The notes beneath the pieces were generated by a model, which made no database searches, was not told where the DNA came from, and was given only the letters and a program-made list of their open reading frames with translations. Shown here one piece after another: positions 9,955 to 21,077 of a stretch of 64,000 nucleotides of DNA. Numbering within the stretch: position 1 is the first letter of the stretch; every line of letters begins with the position of its first letter. The stretch lies in the NCBI GenBank assembly GCA_000310025.1, contig FN649750.1, positions 828,723 to 892,722 of the forward strand, read 5' to 3'. Origin of the DNA: Ectocarpus siliculosus. Its lineage: Eukaryota > Sar > Phaeophyceae > Ectocarpales > Ectocarpaceae. A program made the position numbers and the translations under genes.

Positions 9955-12900
9955 AACCAGAGCAAAAATTGCATGCATGCATAGCTCGATTACTGTGTTT
10001 TTGCTACAGCAGTATTGACTAGACGCCGAACGACGTCCGCGTACTACGGCAACGACCTAACTGGATGGGATACTTCCTGTCACGGCGAACCATAGTACAA
10101 TGCGATGCAAACATTCGTTCGTGTGTCGCGCGGCTGCCACATGTGTCGACGACAGGTACACGTAGAACTCTCGCCATGTTGTCGTTACCGCGCAGGAGGA
10201 CCCCTCGGAGATCTTCCACATGGTGCTACAACGACAACAGTAGCTACTGTACATAGATGTCGTAGGAGAGTGGAGTTGTGCTGTACGGCATCTTCCACGC
10301 ACTCTCCTACCGGTGCTTGCGTCGATTGGAGTCTTGTAGGCCGAAATACAAGAGTGGGTTGGGTTCCCGGGTTGTGGAAGCAAACCTGCCTGCAGCAACA
10401 GAGAAGGCCACGGTATCCCGCTCAACTTTTTTTTTTTGCGACATTTGGTTGCACATTTCTTTGCCACTGCCGAAAAAGTCCGCTGGATCTTTACGCAGTC
10501 CATCTTTCGCATTTATCATTTTACACCGAACGACGCAGGACGGGTCGACCTTCATCGTTGTTGTTGTTGTTGTGTCTTCACATTAAAAACCGTTCCGATC
10601 TCTCTCTACCCAGTACCTTCATGTGTCCGTACTTGTGGATTATCTGTTGGAAATTGTGGGAATCCCTTCATTCCGAGAGAGCCATAGGTCGGCATCCGGC
10701 CTTTTCTTTTTTAATGCACTTTTCTTGATGTGAAGCTTTGACGTTGCGCTTGCCATCGTCGCCTAAGTATATGTGTCTTCAAACCTTCTCAGCCGGCCTT
10801 CAAACTTCTTGTTGATAAAAGTCTCCGTGGAAACTTCTCCGCGCATGAGTCATATATATGCGGTTATGACCTGCGCTTTGACTTTCACGATGGGTATATT
10901 ACCTCCCCGTCTTGCATTGGTGAGTACCTGCATTATACGGACGGATCGTTCCACGACGCAAACGTGGACGTCTCTTTTTCTTTTACTTTTCCTTCGCACT
11001 CCTCTATTGCCGCGGTTTTCACACCGAATTCGACCTTCGAACGTGGGGTGCAATTTCCTCTCTTCGTACCTTCCTCGTCGGCCTTCTCCATCGTTATGTA
11101 CATAATGTATACCTCGATTTTTCGGCTTTTCGATTCCGATAGACAAAACTACGGACTGACATGTCCCTTTCATCCCCGACGGGACCGCGCGCTTGTCGAG
11201 TGCCGAAATTCTTCACCACTTCCTTGCCTCTCCCAACACCGTCCCTTCTTCCCGCCCTTATAAATCCTCTCCCCTTCCTTCTTCTTTCCTTCCTCGCGGA
11301 CACTCACCACCATCCGTCCTGGATGTTGGCCCCCAGCCCCATTGGGGGGCGGGGGGTCAATCCTTAACCCTAGTACATAGCCCGAGGCTCTTGAATGGCC
11401 TCTTACAGGACGACGCGCGTGCGCCGCCCTAACCGTCGGTGGGAAACGGATTCCGCCGGAGCCTCTGTCAGAGGGAGAACGTTATGAAGTTCGATTACAA
11501 ATCGTCTGCGAGAGTGCTTCAGTCGACAGAACAGAAGCGAACGCGGTTTTTTGAACACACATCAAACCGCAAAGTACCACATACAATACAAGTAAGTGCA
11601 GTCGATTCTAAGCATTTCGCGAAAGGACGGCCTCATACGACCTCGAGTTTGTTCGCGGGCGTACTTAGTTCGGTACAGTCTGCCGAATGTGTCCCGCCAA
11701 AGAGCAGGGGGCCGTCATTTGGTGCTCCACCTCCACATACTCGTGTGTAAAGGGCTGCCTTTCTCCACCCTCAAGTCATTCATTCGCCCAACTTGGCTTT
11801 CCTTGTGGCTCCTGTCGACGGTACAGGAAGAACGGATCCCGTACCACCCGAGGAAGGGCGCGATGATTTCTGACGACACGATTGCCGGATTCATCCGTGC
11901 TCCGATCAACGGCGACCTAGCGCAGGTGATGGCGTACAGTAGATTGCACTCAACCTCGAAATTTCTGTACCACGCGCTTGATCCCGAAATTTCAAACAAC
12001 AAGGTCACTACATACGTATCGATCAATGAACTCGAGTCAAGATTGATTCAACTACATGTGGATAAACGTGTGCACAAGTTCACTTGCTTGATAGATGTGC
12101 ACTCTCTAATTTGTTGGCAAGAAAAAGTCGCATTCGGGATGATCATGACGCAATCCCGAGCCAGGAATAATGTAGTCGATACTCCGTGGCGCCTGCTTGG
12201 CAACCCTTATGTGTCTCTGAATGGTGTGCGTTCGTTCTGTGTCGAAAGTACACATTCGTTGGGAACACTTCTACCTCGAGTGTCCGAAAACACGTTGCTC
12301 CAAACGATTCCTACTACCTGTGTGTGTGTTCGACTATGCCACACATCACGCTTGACACTGTTATACCTTGTAAACAAAATATATCTTCGCTGCGACATCA
12401 TTATTCGATGCGGATACTTCCTTGGTTTGGATCAAACAATCACGCGTGAACACTGTTCATACCGTGTGTGCAAATAATGTCTTCGCTGTGATTGTATTTT
12501 CGATGCGGTCGCTTCCGTTGGTGTGGACCAAACAAAGGTGCCCGGCATCGCAGAGTCTACCATCATGGCACTCGCTCAGGGAGACGAACCCATCAAAACA
12601 TCGCACCAGCTGTTTGGAAAATTTCTGGCGCTATCCCCTGATGAGGTGTGTCTACGGGTGTTGTGTGCATCGAGCCGAGCCACAATCATGGAAACGTTAA
12701 ACAAGAACAAGCTTCACCCACGAGTCACGAGAGAGGTTGTGCAGTCTCCTTTCAATGACCTTAGACAAAATCATATATTGTACGTCAAAATATCCCCAAC
12801 AATTATTCTCTTCGTTGAACGGCCTTTAAACACGCACACACTACATGGATAGTTGGTGTAGATTGCGGCCACCGAACATCGAAGATGATTTTTTGTGATC

Positions 12901-13561
12901 AGTCCATCAAAACGAAATCAGTCGTCACACGTGATCGACATGAATTGAGTAAGTGCCTCCTTTCATAACCCAGAGAAAGATGCCGTCCACACGAAAGTTT
13001 GAAGGTCTAATTCGATTTTCCGGAAAGGATCGTACTACTAGCTGAAGCTGGCGCAACTCGTTTCGAGGAGATGCACGGTTTGGAACGCGTCACCGAGAAT
13101 GAACAATGCATACATGTAGACTAAACATCGGAACGCACATAGTGTAGTTGTCCTGAAGTAACGCCGACACTGAAATGCTGAAGCCCAAAATATGGGTGAG
13201 GTTGGTGCCACTCACTTCTCAATGCTTACATTGCCGAACATCTAAACAATGTCATACCGTACTCACGTACACACCCGGCAGCAAGAGATTCACAGTTCAT
13301 CATCTCGCTTTCCTGTCTCTACCTGCACTATGTGCTGTACATACAATAATATAAGCCGGACCGCGTGGAGCATTGCAACAGGTTCAAGTATTGGCTCCAA
13401 GACAAGAACGTCGGCATAGGATCGCTGAACATTATTGTCGAGGCGATTGCCCAGAAGACGGAAACTTGGATCCCTGGTGAGTTGTAGTATTGGGATGACA
13501 TGCATTCTCTGAGTTCACCTGACGCCAGCGCCTAGCCTGGCAGAGTAATGATATTCACTAT

Positions 13562-14921
13562 ACAAGGTCTCCCTTCGGGACGTGGGTGTCTACCCTCTCC
13601 CTCAGGTGACGCAAGACCACATACATGCGGATTGCCCGAAGAGGGACTGTGTGTGTTACAACGCTTGTATTTCCGCACAAAACATCGCGCACGTTTATTG
13701 TTTTCTTTTGAATTGCATTTATTTCCCGAGGGAAGAGAGACACACCAAACTGGCAGAGAGCACGTTTCCCGCAGACACGTTCCTGCGGCCTTTCTATCGT
13801 GCCTCTGCCTCTCGCTCAATCAAGACTGTCTCTCTCTCTTCCCTCCAAACAACAACTGAGGGTGCTCTCTCCTGCGGTGGAGGGCACCAATCTTACTGCA
13901 CACAGTAGTCTCAGATGACCAAGTCCCTAAAATGGTACCCTACCATTTTCTTCGCCTCACATACATACAGCTACAAGTTCTACCGGATACTAAATCCGTC
14001 CTCTCCTTTCTCCCACCTTCGAAAGAAAAGGGGTGGGTGGGTGGGAAATACTCCACTTCCTATCAGCTCTAGAGGCTGGCACACCACTAGAAGCCTTCTA
14101 TGTGACCACCTCGCCAGTTGTCTCTGCGATACTCTCTCTCTGGCACGCTAAGACTCAGCGGAACAGAATGGTAACACATGCGACTCCTGCTCTCGACCGA
14201 GGGGGCCCCGCAGTACGCATTGCGTTCCGGGTAACCCAATATAAACAGTATGGCAATTCGAGTTGTTTCAATAAACCTCGGTTTGTTTTGTCTACGTCTT
14301 TGTCTACGCCTTAAACAAACCTGCCCTTCTTATTCTACATTGGAGCCAGCTCGAGCGGACAGTATTTTGGCAGCGAAAACTCAGACTTCCATGGTCTGAT
14401 GTCTTTGATTGATGGTGGCAGATTTTCGATGAGAACCGAATTTGAAGCCGAAACAACACCACAATCGGACACGTTCAACACTGCGGCTGGATGCATGCTC
14501 TCGGACTTGTCTATACTTGGCCCGCTGTGAAGTGTAGTAAACCTAGGTGCTGTTGTTGGACAATGCGATGACACGAAGAGTCACAGCCATGAATCGTCGA
14601 ATGAACGAATGAATGACCGAACGAAAGTGGACCAGCAAGAGACAAAATTTCAAACCGTCGTATTTGATGGGTTTGATAGGTTTCAGAATTGGTTCGCCAG
14701 GCTTTTTCAGCGCGGAACGCGTCCCCGGGGTTTTGACCCAGTTTTTGCAACTTTGGTCGTCAACTACACGCGCCACGGAGGCCTACCGAGCTCCGGGCAC
14801 GGGCGTTAATATACCGACGAGCCTCCTGCGTGCCCCTGAGAAGGACTCGCGAGAAAAGACTCGCTGCCGCGAGAGAAACAAACACCGAAGCACAAAAAGT
14901 GACCAAATCGTATTATGTACA
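13562..14921 (+). mobile_element. LTR-like insertion in element A copy 2
   Basis: Copy 1 of element A is continuous across this point (near 4522), so these 1.36 kb are an insertion. Part of it (13695-13960) recurs at 26092-26370. Near 14270 there is an AATAAA polyadenylation-like signal, and shortly after, TTCTACA is followed by TTGGAGCCAGCTCG, which has the layout of an LTR end plus primer-binding site. No second LTR or retroviral protein is present, so it may be a partial or internally deleted element. Which class it belongs to is uncertain. Confidence 0.45.
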
Positions 14922-16736
14922 TATATCTCTTGGCCGCTTTTACCTCCCTCACCCACACTCTTGCGTGTCAGTTTACAGTTCGTCGACATCGACTGCACTA
15001 TCCGGCTGCTGATCGATGAAAGACGTCAGTAGTAATAGCGCGACCCAAACGCTCATGATTTTTCGACAGTAGAGTTCAAAGACCTCGGGGGCAGGCAGGA
15101 GTTGGACAACTCTGTCTCTCTCTCTCTCTCGCGGCCTCTTCCTTTCAATTCCCTTCAGCTACAGAGCAGGTTTTGCCTCAGCAAGATTTTGACACTCTCC
15201 GTGGTCCATATTCATTGATATGTTGTCTGAGTTCAAAGCAATCTCTCGTTCCCGCTGAACTTACATCACAACCTACATCTCACATGTACGTCACGCATAA
15301 GGCCCTTTGTATTTGTCATTCATGCTCTCCTTTCCGCCATACTCAGGAGCATACAGCGCTGACGCCTTGGCTGAGGAGGTGTAAACAAACCACAGCTGTG
15401 GCAAGTAAGCCTTGCGGAAACGGGGCGGGGGCAAATCCAACGCGTGCACGTGCATCATTTGACCGAGAGGCTACTCCAACCGAATGTACCACCTTTCAAG
15501 CGCCGATAAGAGGTTCTGCCTGGGTGTGCGCGGGCAGGAAGATGTATGTCCGGTAAAAATGAAAAATACCATAGTCACAGAACTTGCCGTCGCAAGTTTT
15601 ATTGCGGTAATATTCAGCGGGAATTTGTCTCAACGTTTTTCCTCGGGTGCAGACTGTAGTTTGGTTGTGACGAATAAATCTATGTGTGTGGGGGGTGCAG
15701 TGCGTCTTGGCCCCATAGGGCTGTACTCGTAAGGAAGTTGGAGCTACATAATAGTGATTGGATTTCCCTGTCGAGTTGATCGCGTGCTGACGCCCATATC
15801 TACGTGGAATGAACTCTGGAGGTAAATAGCGGCACCGATTGATGGTACGGGCGACCAGAACGTGACGGGTCGGGTCGATGTACGTAGAGACGAAGTAGGG
15901 CGAGGTAGAGGTGGAAATTTGACGGATTCTTCGAGCTGTTTCCATGCTCTCGAAGATGGCAGAGACTATTGGTGTCTAAGAGGTACGATGAGGGCGGGGG
16001 GGATAGCCGTGCGTGTACAGAATTTACCTTGCATCCCCACAACGCCTGGGCAGAGCACACCGGGGTCTCACCGGAGCAGTCTTTCACATCGCCAAAAGCG
16101 CGGGGCGCCGTACGGTATTCAGCGAGTCGGAGGGGGGATGCACTGCATCCTGCTAAGGGTGTTTGTAATCTTTGTCTACAATACTTTTACTAGCATACGG
16201 AGGACAGCTGCGAGTGACTCAATATATTTTCTGGTGATTCCACATCCAGAAACAGTCATACCCGCTGTGTAACTGGCACGAGGATGCTTGGCCAATCTTA
16301 CGAAACGTGGGGCGATAATCCCCTTTGCGAAGAGAGAGGGTTCTCGACCCCGCACAACATGATCTTCTCGACCACCAACCCGGTTACCGCAAAATCAATT
16401 TTGTTGTTCCTCTGAAAGACCGATGCGGTCTATAGAGACCTCACAGAACGAAAACACCATCGAGCGTCCTGCACTATTTTACGATCTCATCACGCTTCAG
16501 GTTAATTGGTGCCTCCTGCCTTAGCGTTTGGTTGTGCATTGTCAAGCACGAAGCACGCGCATGCGGCAGGCGCTCCCGGCGCCAAATTGCTCCAATCTTG
16601 ATCAATTTGCGCGACACGTACGACTGGCTGCCATCAAATTGAAGCCCCGTTTAATCCTCGACTGAATGATGAGCAACATCTTCGACGCGGGATAGCTGTG
16701 TATCTACTTATCTAGCCTGTCAACGAGATATTGGAG

Positions 16737-17340
16737 CGCGCTCCCACACAATCTTATTCATGGATTCACTGTGATAAAGTGAATATTTGACTGTTATATC
16801 AGTGAATTAACTTTTTTATCAATCGGCTCACTCCCCTAGAACAGTCATCGTTATTTCACTGTTTTGACAGTCCGATCGCTCACTTTCATAAGAGTCAGCT
16901 GACTCTTATGAAAGTTAGGTGTCCGTTGGCACACTGTTATAACAGTCAGCTGACTCTTTTGAAAGTGAGTGGTGTGTGCACAATACTAACAGTCAGTATG
17001 GGGACTGTTATAAAAGTGAAACGACTGTCGTGCAAGTCACCTTTAACAGCCAGGCGGTAAAAATGACTTTGATTTTGGAGCAGTTCTGCAGCTCTCATAA
17101 AGAAACGGAACGATGGGACGAGCACATAGTTGCCCAAGCGCATCATTGCATCATAGAAATATGCAACTTCAGGTACAGGTTCCAGGCGACGTGACGAAGG
17201 TAATTGCGATATGGCGATCCTCGGGCAGGAAAGCCCGTACGTGTACAGTGCACCGCATACATAAGACGAACCCCCTGTGCAGCCAGAACGATTCTCACGT
17301 GTGGGTACGGCTGGTTCACCTAGGTTTGCACGTACCGCCA
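16737..17340. repeat. Palindrome-rich interval
   Basis: About 250 bases are built from variants of ACTGTTATAACAGT and CACTTTCAT with their complements. The clearest is a perfect 34-bp palindrome at 16882-16915, centred on AGCT and with arms beginning ACTTTCATAAGAGTC. A partly matching second palindrome follows at 16930-16965. This is typical of degenerate MITE or foldback sequence. From about 17050 to 17340 nothing specific was recognised. Confidence 0.6.
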
Positions 17341-17391
17341 GCAAGACGTAACGGGATAAAGGGATACTACACCCGCCGACAACACCTTTGA

Positions 17392-19056
17392 TACCACCGC
17401 GGGCCTTCCTCCGACGACGAAAAAGAACAAGAAGTGGTCCCCTCAACCGCGACCCCGGCGCCTAAGAGGCCAACGAGGTCGGCAGTTTCCGAGAAGCGCG
17501 GCGGCACACCGGGGCTTCCGGGGGCCGCGAAGCCGACCGCCCCGGGTGCTACCAAGACGGGCAAGAAGAGAGCGGCAGCGCCGGGTGCCTCGAGGCCGAA
17601 ACGCCGCGCCACAAATGGCGAAGCGGCATCGACAGCGACAGCAGGCAACGTGGACCTGACGCAAGTTGACGGCGACATCACCGCCGTGGCGGGTGCGGCG
17701 CCGGGTGCTAACAAGAGCGAGAAGACGGCACAGTCTACAGCAACAGACACATCGGAAGTGACGGCGGGGGCGTCCTCTGCGGCAGTTGAAGTTGCTGTTG
17801 CTGCTGCTGTGATGGCGGTGATGGCGGCGGGCGGGGGAGAAGCAGCCGCCGCCGTGGCCGCGGTTGCTGCTGGGATAGCGGCGGCTGCCATGCCTTCGGC
17901 GACGGCGGAGGGAGGGGGGGGGGGCTGCGGCAGCGGGAGAGGGCCGTGCGAAGAAGCCCCCGAAAAGCAAGAAAGACCAAGACCACGCCGTCAAAGCCAC
18001 GAGAATCAAGAACGACAAGAAGAATAAAGCCGAGACAGCAGCCACCGCACGCCAGATGTCGGACGCCTCGAAGGCAGCGTGGAGGGCGTCTATGGCGGCA
18101 CTCGAGAAGCAACAGAAGGCTAGGAGCGAGCGAAAAGCGATCAAGAAGCACGCCGCCAACTCTGCCGCCTCCGCTGCTATTCAGGTGCGACCCCCCTCAC
18201 ACTCACACGTTTTTTTGTAGCAGCTCTGTCGCAGCTTGCCGAAATTCGTTTGCTCCAGGCCCGACTCAAGGCGGCCGAGCACGCGGCCGAGATCAGTCGA
18301 CTAGAGCGCGCAGTGGCCGGCGGTGGAGATGGCCTCTCTGCCAACGGCAATCACGACCACGCCGCCTCCACGGGGGAGCCGTCGGCTGGAGACGCCCAGG
18401 GTGCAAGCGGTGAGAGACTAGGTCTTCAGTATAGATGGGCCGCCATCCTCGGTTCCCTAGAACACTGCGCTACGCTAATCATTTCATGGTGGTTCGTTTG
18501 TTCGCCGTGTGATATGAGCAGTATCCAGATCCACCGCGTTTGTTTGTTTTCTGAGTCATTGGGAAACCTCGCTTTGGGCACCGGCGTCGGTGCGGGCCCC
18601 GGCCCTGCATGTGCTCCCGCCATGTTTGTTCCACCGATTGTAACAGCCGTCCCTTTTAATGGGTTTTCTTTTGTTTGGTTGCGTGGGAATGTTAGGGTCG
18701 GTAGATGTGGAACCTTGACCTTTACATGTTTTCGTGCGGTCAGGCGTTGACTTTGCGTCGGAAGGATAGCTATAGTCATGACACTAGACACCGTATATCA
18801 CTTGACCAGACCACATTTCCCACTGCTTGCGATTGCCCTTCTTGTCGGCTTTGAGACCTTTATAACAGTATTAATGTTCATAACAATAGACTAATGCGCC
18901 AATCCTTACCTCTATATTGTCCTCCAACTTGCATTGATTCTCTCACTTGCAGGGGCAGACGCCAATATGGAGGAGGAGTGCCGCGGCGAGGGCGGCGGCG
19001 ACGACGACGACGACGACCCCCCACGCGCAAGTTTACCTCCAGTGTGTCCGCGTTGA
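17392..19056 (+). CDS. Unrecognised spliced gene: Ala/Lys-rich protein with coiled coil and acidic tail
   Basis: Three exons join with consistent phase: an exon to 18184, an intron 18185-18234 (50 bp), an exon 18235-18409, an intron 18410-18952, and an exon 18953-19056 ending in TGA. The product begins with a Pro/Lys/Ala-rich disordered region containing basic clusters such as KRPTR and PKRR, then an Ala/Val-rich stretch, then a Lys-rich segment, then a helical region (LAEIRLLQARLKAAEH) likely to be a coiled coil, and an acidic tail with a six-Asp run. A run of about eleven G at 17914-17924 separates two frames and is probably an indel or assembly error. The true start lies upstream of 17392, where a TGA closes the frame, and was not found. 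After a C-run near 19016 another frame stays open to 19142 and could be the real C-terminus. Composition suggests a nuclear or chromatin role, but no family is recognised. Confidence 0.5.
18185..18234 (+). other. Intron of the Ala/Lys-rich gene
   Basis: This 50-bp interval begins GTGCGA after CAG and ends GTCGCAG. Using this acceptor, rather than the earlier TAG at 18218-18220, keeps the reading frame and lets the helical sequence continue without a break across the junction. Confidence 0.55.
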
Positions 19057-19716
19057 GGGAAGACGGCGGCAGCAGGATGACCTACGGCAAGGTTACGATC
19101 GAGGGCATGCGGTGCTGGGAGGAGTGCTACGACGATCTTTAAGGAACCCGCAATGCTGGTCGTGCCCAGCTCACCGCGATTATGGACGGCTCTACGTCGA
19201 GGAAGAAGGGGGCAGATGGTCAGAAGGTCACGACGAAGGTTACTGCCCCGTTGGTTCCCGGCTGTACCATGTCGACCGCCGGAAGATGAGCAACGGGTTG
19301 GGCGATATATGTTGTTGGGATGTAACCTTGTGGTAGGTGTATCCCTGGATGTGGCAAGCACTGTGTAGGGACAGTGTGCAAAGGCTCACAGAGTGACTGT
19401 TATGTACACTTGTTGAACGACCAGATTGATGGTTGAAAGTGGCGCTTAGTTGGCCAAAAGGTAAGGAAAGAGGAAAGAGAGAGGAGTGATCGAGTGGGGG
19501 CGAGCACCACGGGGGGCGAGCGTCCAAGCTATCACGGAAAGATGCACACACACGGGACATTGCAATATCCCGGTCACGCTAGCAGGCGGTTAATCCGACC
19601 TCTAGGAACAACGCAAGAATATCCTAACGGACAATGGTCTCTCCCAAATGGTCCGATAATTCTCCTGAGGTGAATACCTACGTGCTGTGTTTACAGTAGT
19701 ACAAAGTTCATTAACC
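19057..19716. other. Downstream flank of the Ala/Lys-rich gene
   Basis: One frame stays open from about 19019 to 19142, and after the TAA it stays open again to about 19290 with protein-like composition (GTRNAGRAQLTAIMDG). This may be a decayed extension or an alternative last exon. From 19300 to 19716 nothing is recognised. Confidence 0.35.
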
Positions 19717-20278
19717 TGTACTCTAACCTGAACGTCGCCACTAGAATCGAACACCCCCCGTAAATGGGGCTACATGTATCACAGGACTAACACGGATGGT
19801 GTCCTAAGACTTCCCTGGTTTCCTCCCCCGGGGCGTTGGTCCTTCGCATTGCCCGAGCGAATGAATCAACGAGACGGTTCTCCAACCATCGTGGCTGGTC
19901 TTCAGATTGCGGGTTCAACGCTGTTGTTCCAGCCGGCCGAGCATGCCGGGGATCGCCTCCATCGGGGGGCATGTCCACGCTCTCTGATGCGGGACGCTTT
20001 TCTTCTGTTTCAATTGATTTTCTCTTGTATTCCCTTCTCCACCTCCTCTTTGATGTGCGCCGCTAATGCTTGGCGATCCTCTTCATTAAAGCTGCTGAGG
20101 TCGAGGGCTTCCATTATCTACTTCTCTAGCCGAACCCTTTTATAGCTAGCCTCACCTCAGGATCCCGTATGATGTCACACGCTAGCGTGTTAGGATGATC
20201 CGAACTGGGGGTAGCTTGTCGCAAGACGTGTGTTGAATAGGGTGTCGGCAACTCGGCGAGCTCGCGCCAAGGAGGAAA
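19717..20278 (-). pseudogene. Ty3-type leader and Gag N-terminus fragment, copy 1
   Basis: About 560 bases match 41675-42253. On the minus strand the order is LTR end, a CGCTAGCGTGTGA leader motif, then a start codon near 20115 and MEALDLSSFNEEDRQALAAH, an N-terminal helix typical of retrotransposon Gag. This copy has a stop and frameshifts soon after. It is truncated before any capsid domain, and the same left and right limits are shared with the other copy. Confidence 0.6.
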
Positions 20279-20368
20279 GACATGTCTCGCGCCCGCTGGC
20301 AAACGTTTCCTCGAGACATTTAAGCGCTACTGGCCTCTTCGGAGGCTGAGGCGGCCACCTGCGCTGCG

Positions 20369-20818
20369 GTGGACCGTGTCCGGGCCGATCGCTTGGCCCG
20401 GGCACAACAGCTGGAGGATGAAGCGGACCGCGAAGAGGAACTCGGAATAAAGAACGCCCTGGGCTCCACGGAGGGCGTTACCCTGAAGGTCGCCACCGAC
20501 CTTCACGACACCGAGGCGGCCATAGCTGCCTTACAGGCGAAGCATGCTTCGCTGAAGACGGCCGCCGCCGCCGTCAAAGAGGAAGGATCCCGCCACCGGT
20601 GCGAGCTGGAAGCCTTTAAGGGGCGTCGTCAGCGGCACCTTCGGGATCGCGAGGCACCCGATTCCGGCGCCAGCTCCAGGGCTTCATCGGTGGAGCGAGA
20701 CACCTTCCCGGCACGTCGGCGAGCTGCTGCTGCCGCCGGTACTCCGCGCCCGGCTGTGGACTTTGACTTTTTCAGCCGGAGGACTCGCTTCTCGAGCCGA
20801 CTGTCCCTCAGTCTGTAG
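20369..20818 (+). pseudogene. Gag-like coiled-coil region of a Ty3 element
   Basis: An open frame of about 150 residues is rich in Glu, Arg and Ala with heptad-like spacing, followed by an Arg/Ser/Pro-rich tail. It lies immediately upstream of integrase sequence on the same strand, with protease, reverse transcriptase and RNase H missing in between. I infer that it is the N-terminal part of a Gag joined to the pol end by a large internal deletion. No zinc knuckle is visible. Confidence 0.4.
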
Positions 20819-21077
20819 CTCGTGAGCCTCGCGCTCATCAATCTTCGGCTTCCCGGCCGGTAGATTCCGCCGCTTCGGCGCCACTGAGTCCGATTCCGGA
20901 GATGGCCGTTCGTTCAAACCCGACACCGCCGACGCCCGCGTCTGGACCATTGCTTGGTTCGGTCCGTATTCCGCCGGCTGTTGATACCCCAGTGCTTTCG
21001 GGCGTGGAGCTCGATGTCCGCGAATCGGTTGAGCGTTTTCCCATTCTGATTGGGCGCGAGAACAACGTGGTGAACCC

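Larger units (their letters stand above)
8267..9959 (-). mobile_element. Small non-autonomous LTR retroelement with 5-bp target duplication
   Basis: Two apparently identical 353-bp direct repeats (8272-8624 and 9602-9954) flank 977 bp of internal DNA, and AACCA is duplicated at 8267-8271 and 9955-9959. Removing the element restores sequence collinear with the Helitron copy at 47945-49890. Near-identity of the LTRs implies recent insertion. The internal region holds a 69-bp tandem array and a short minus-strand Gag-like ORF, but no protease, reverse transcriptase or integrase, so it must be mobilised in trans. On the minus strand the LTR ends in CGATCA and is followed by CGCTAGCGTATGAC, a likely non-canonical primer site. 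Confidence 0.9.
8197..11373 (+). mobile_element. Helitron-like element, 3' end intact, with nested LTR element
   Basis: The right end has the classic Helitron signature: a GC-rich hairpin (GGCCCCCAGCCCC pairing with GGGGGGCGGGGGG), about a dozen bases, then CTAG followed by host T. The same terminus occurs on the opposite strand at 47945 and 25342, each time next to T when read in element orientation. The left end begins TC after an A (GTGA then TCTGCC), as expected, although the other copy extends further, so 8197 may be a truncated 5' end. About 75 bases of element A present in copy 1 are missing at this insertion. No RepHel helicase is encoded, so the element is non-autonomous. Interior sequence includes split, exon-like fragments with AG/GT borders that may be captured host DNA. 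Confidence 0.7.
7205..16736 (+). mobile_element. Element A, copy 2, interrupted by nested insertions
   Basis: The outer sequence is a close copy of 604-6375 and resumes after each insertion. Two insertions are evident by comparison with copy 1: a Helitron-like block at 8197-11373 and an LTR-like block at about 13562-14921. The start region keeps the CCAAT pair, an ATG at 7611 followed by AAAAAG and a GTGAGG donor, so the putative first exon encodes only MPKK. Segments 12555-12645 and 13365-13475 match conserved exons of copy 3. The right boundary is supported by loss of similarity to copy 1 after ATATTGGAG (16728-16736). Confidence 0.65.

Noticed and set aside
11596-12477. 293-residue ORF in element A copy 2
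   Set aside because: It runs through predicted exon-intron borders conserved in other copies, so only short parts of it are likely coding.
17443-18159. 238-residue minus-strand ORF, Arg-rich
   Set aside because: It is the antisense shadow of the Ala/Lys-rich gene in GC-rich sequence; splice phases support the plus strand.
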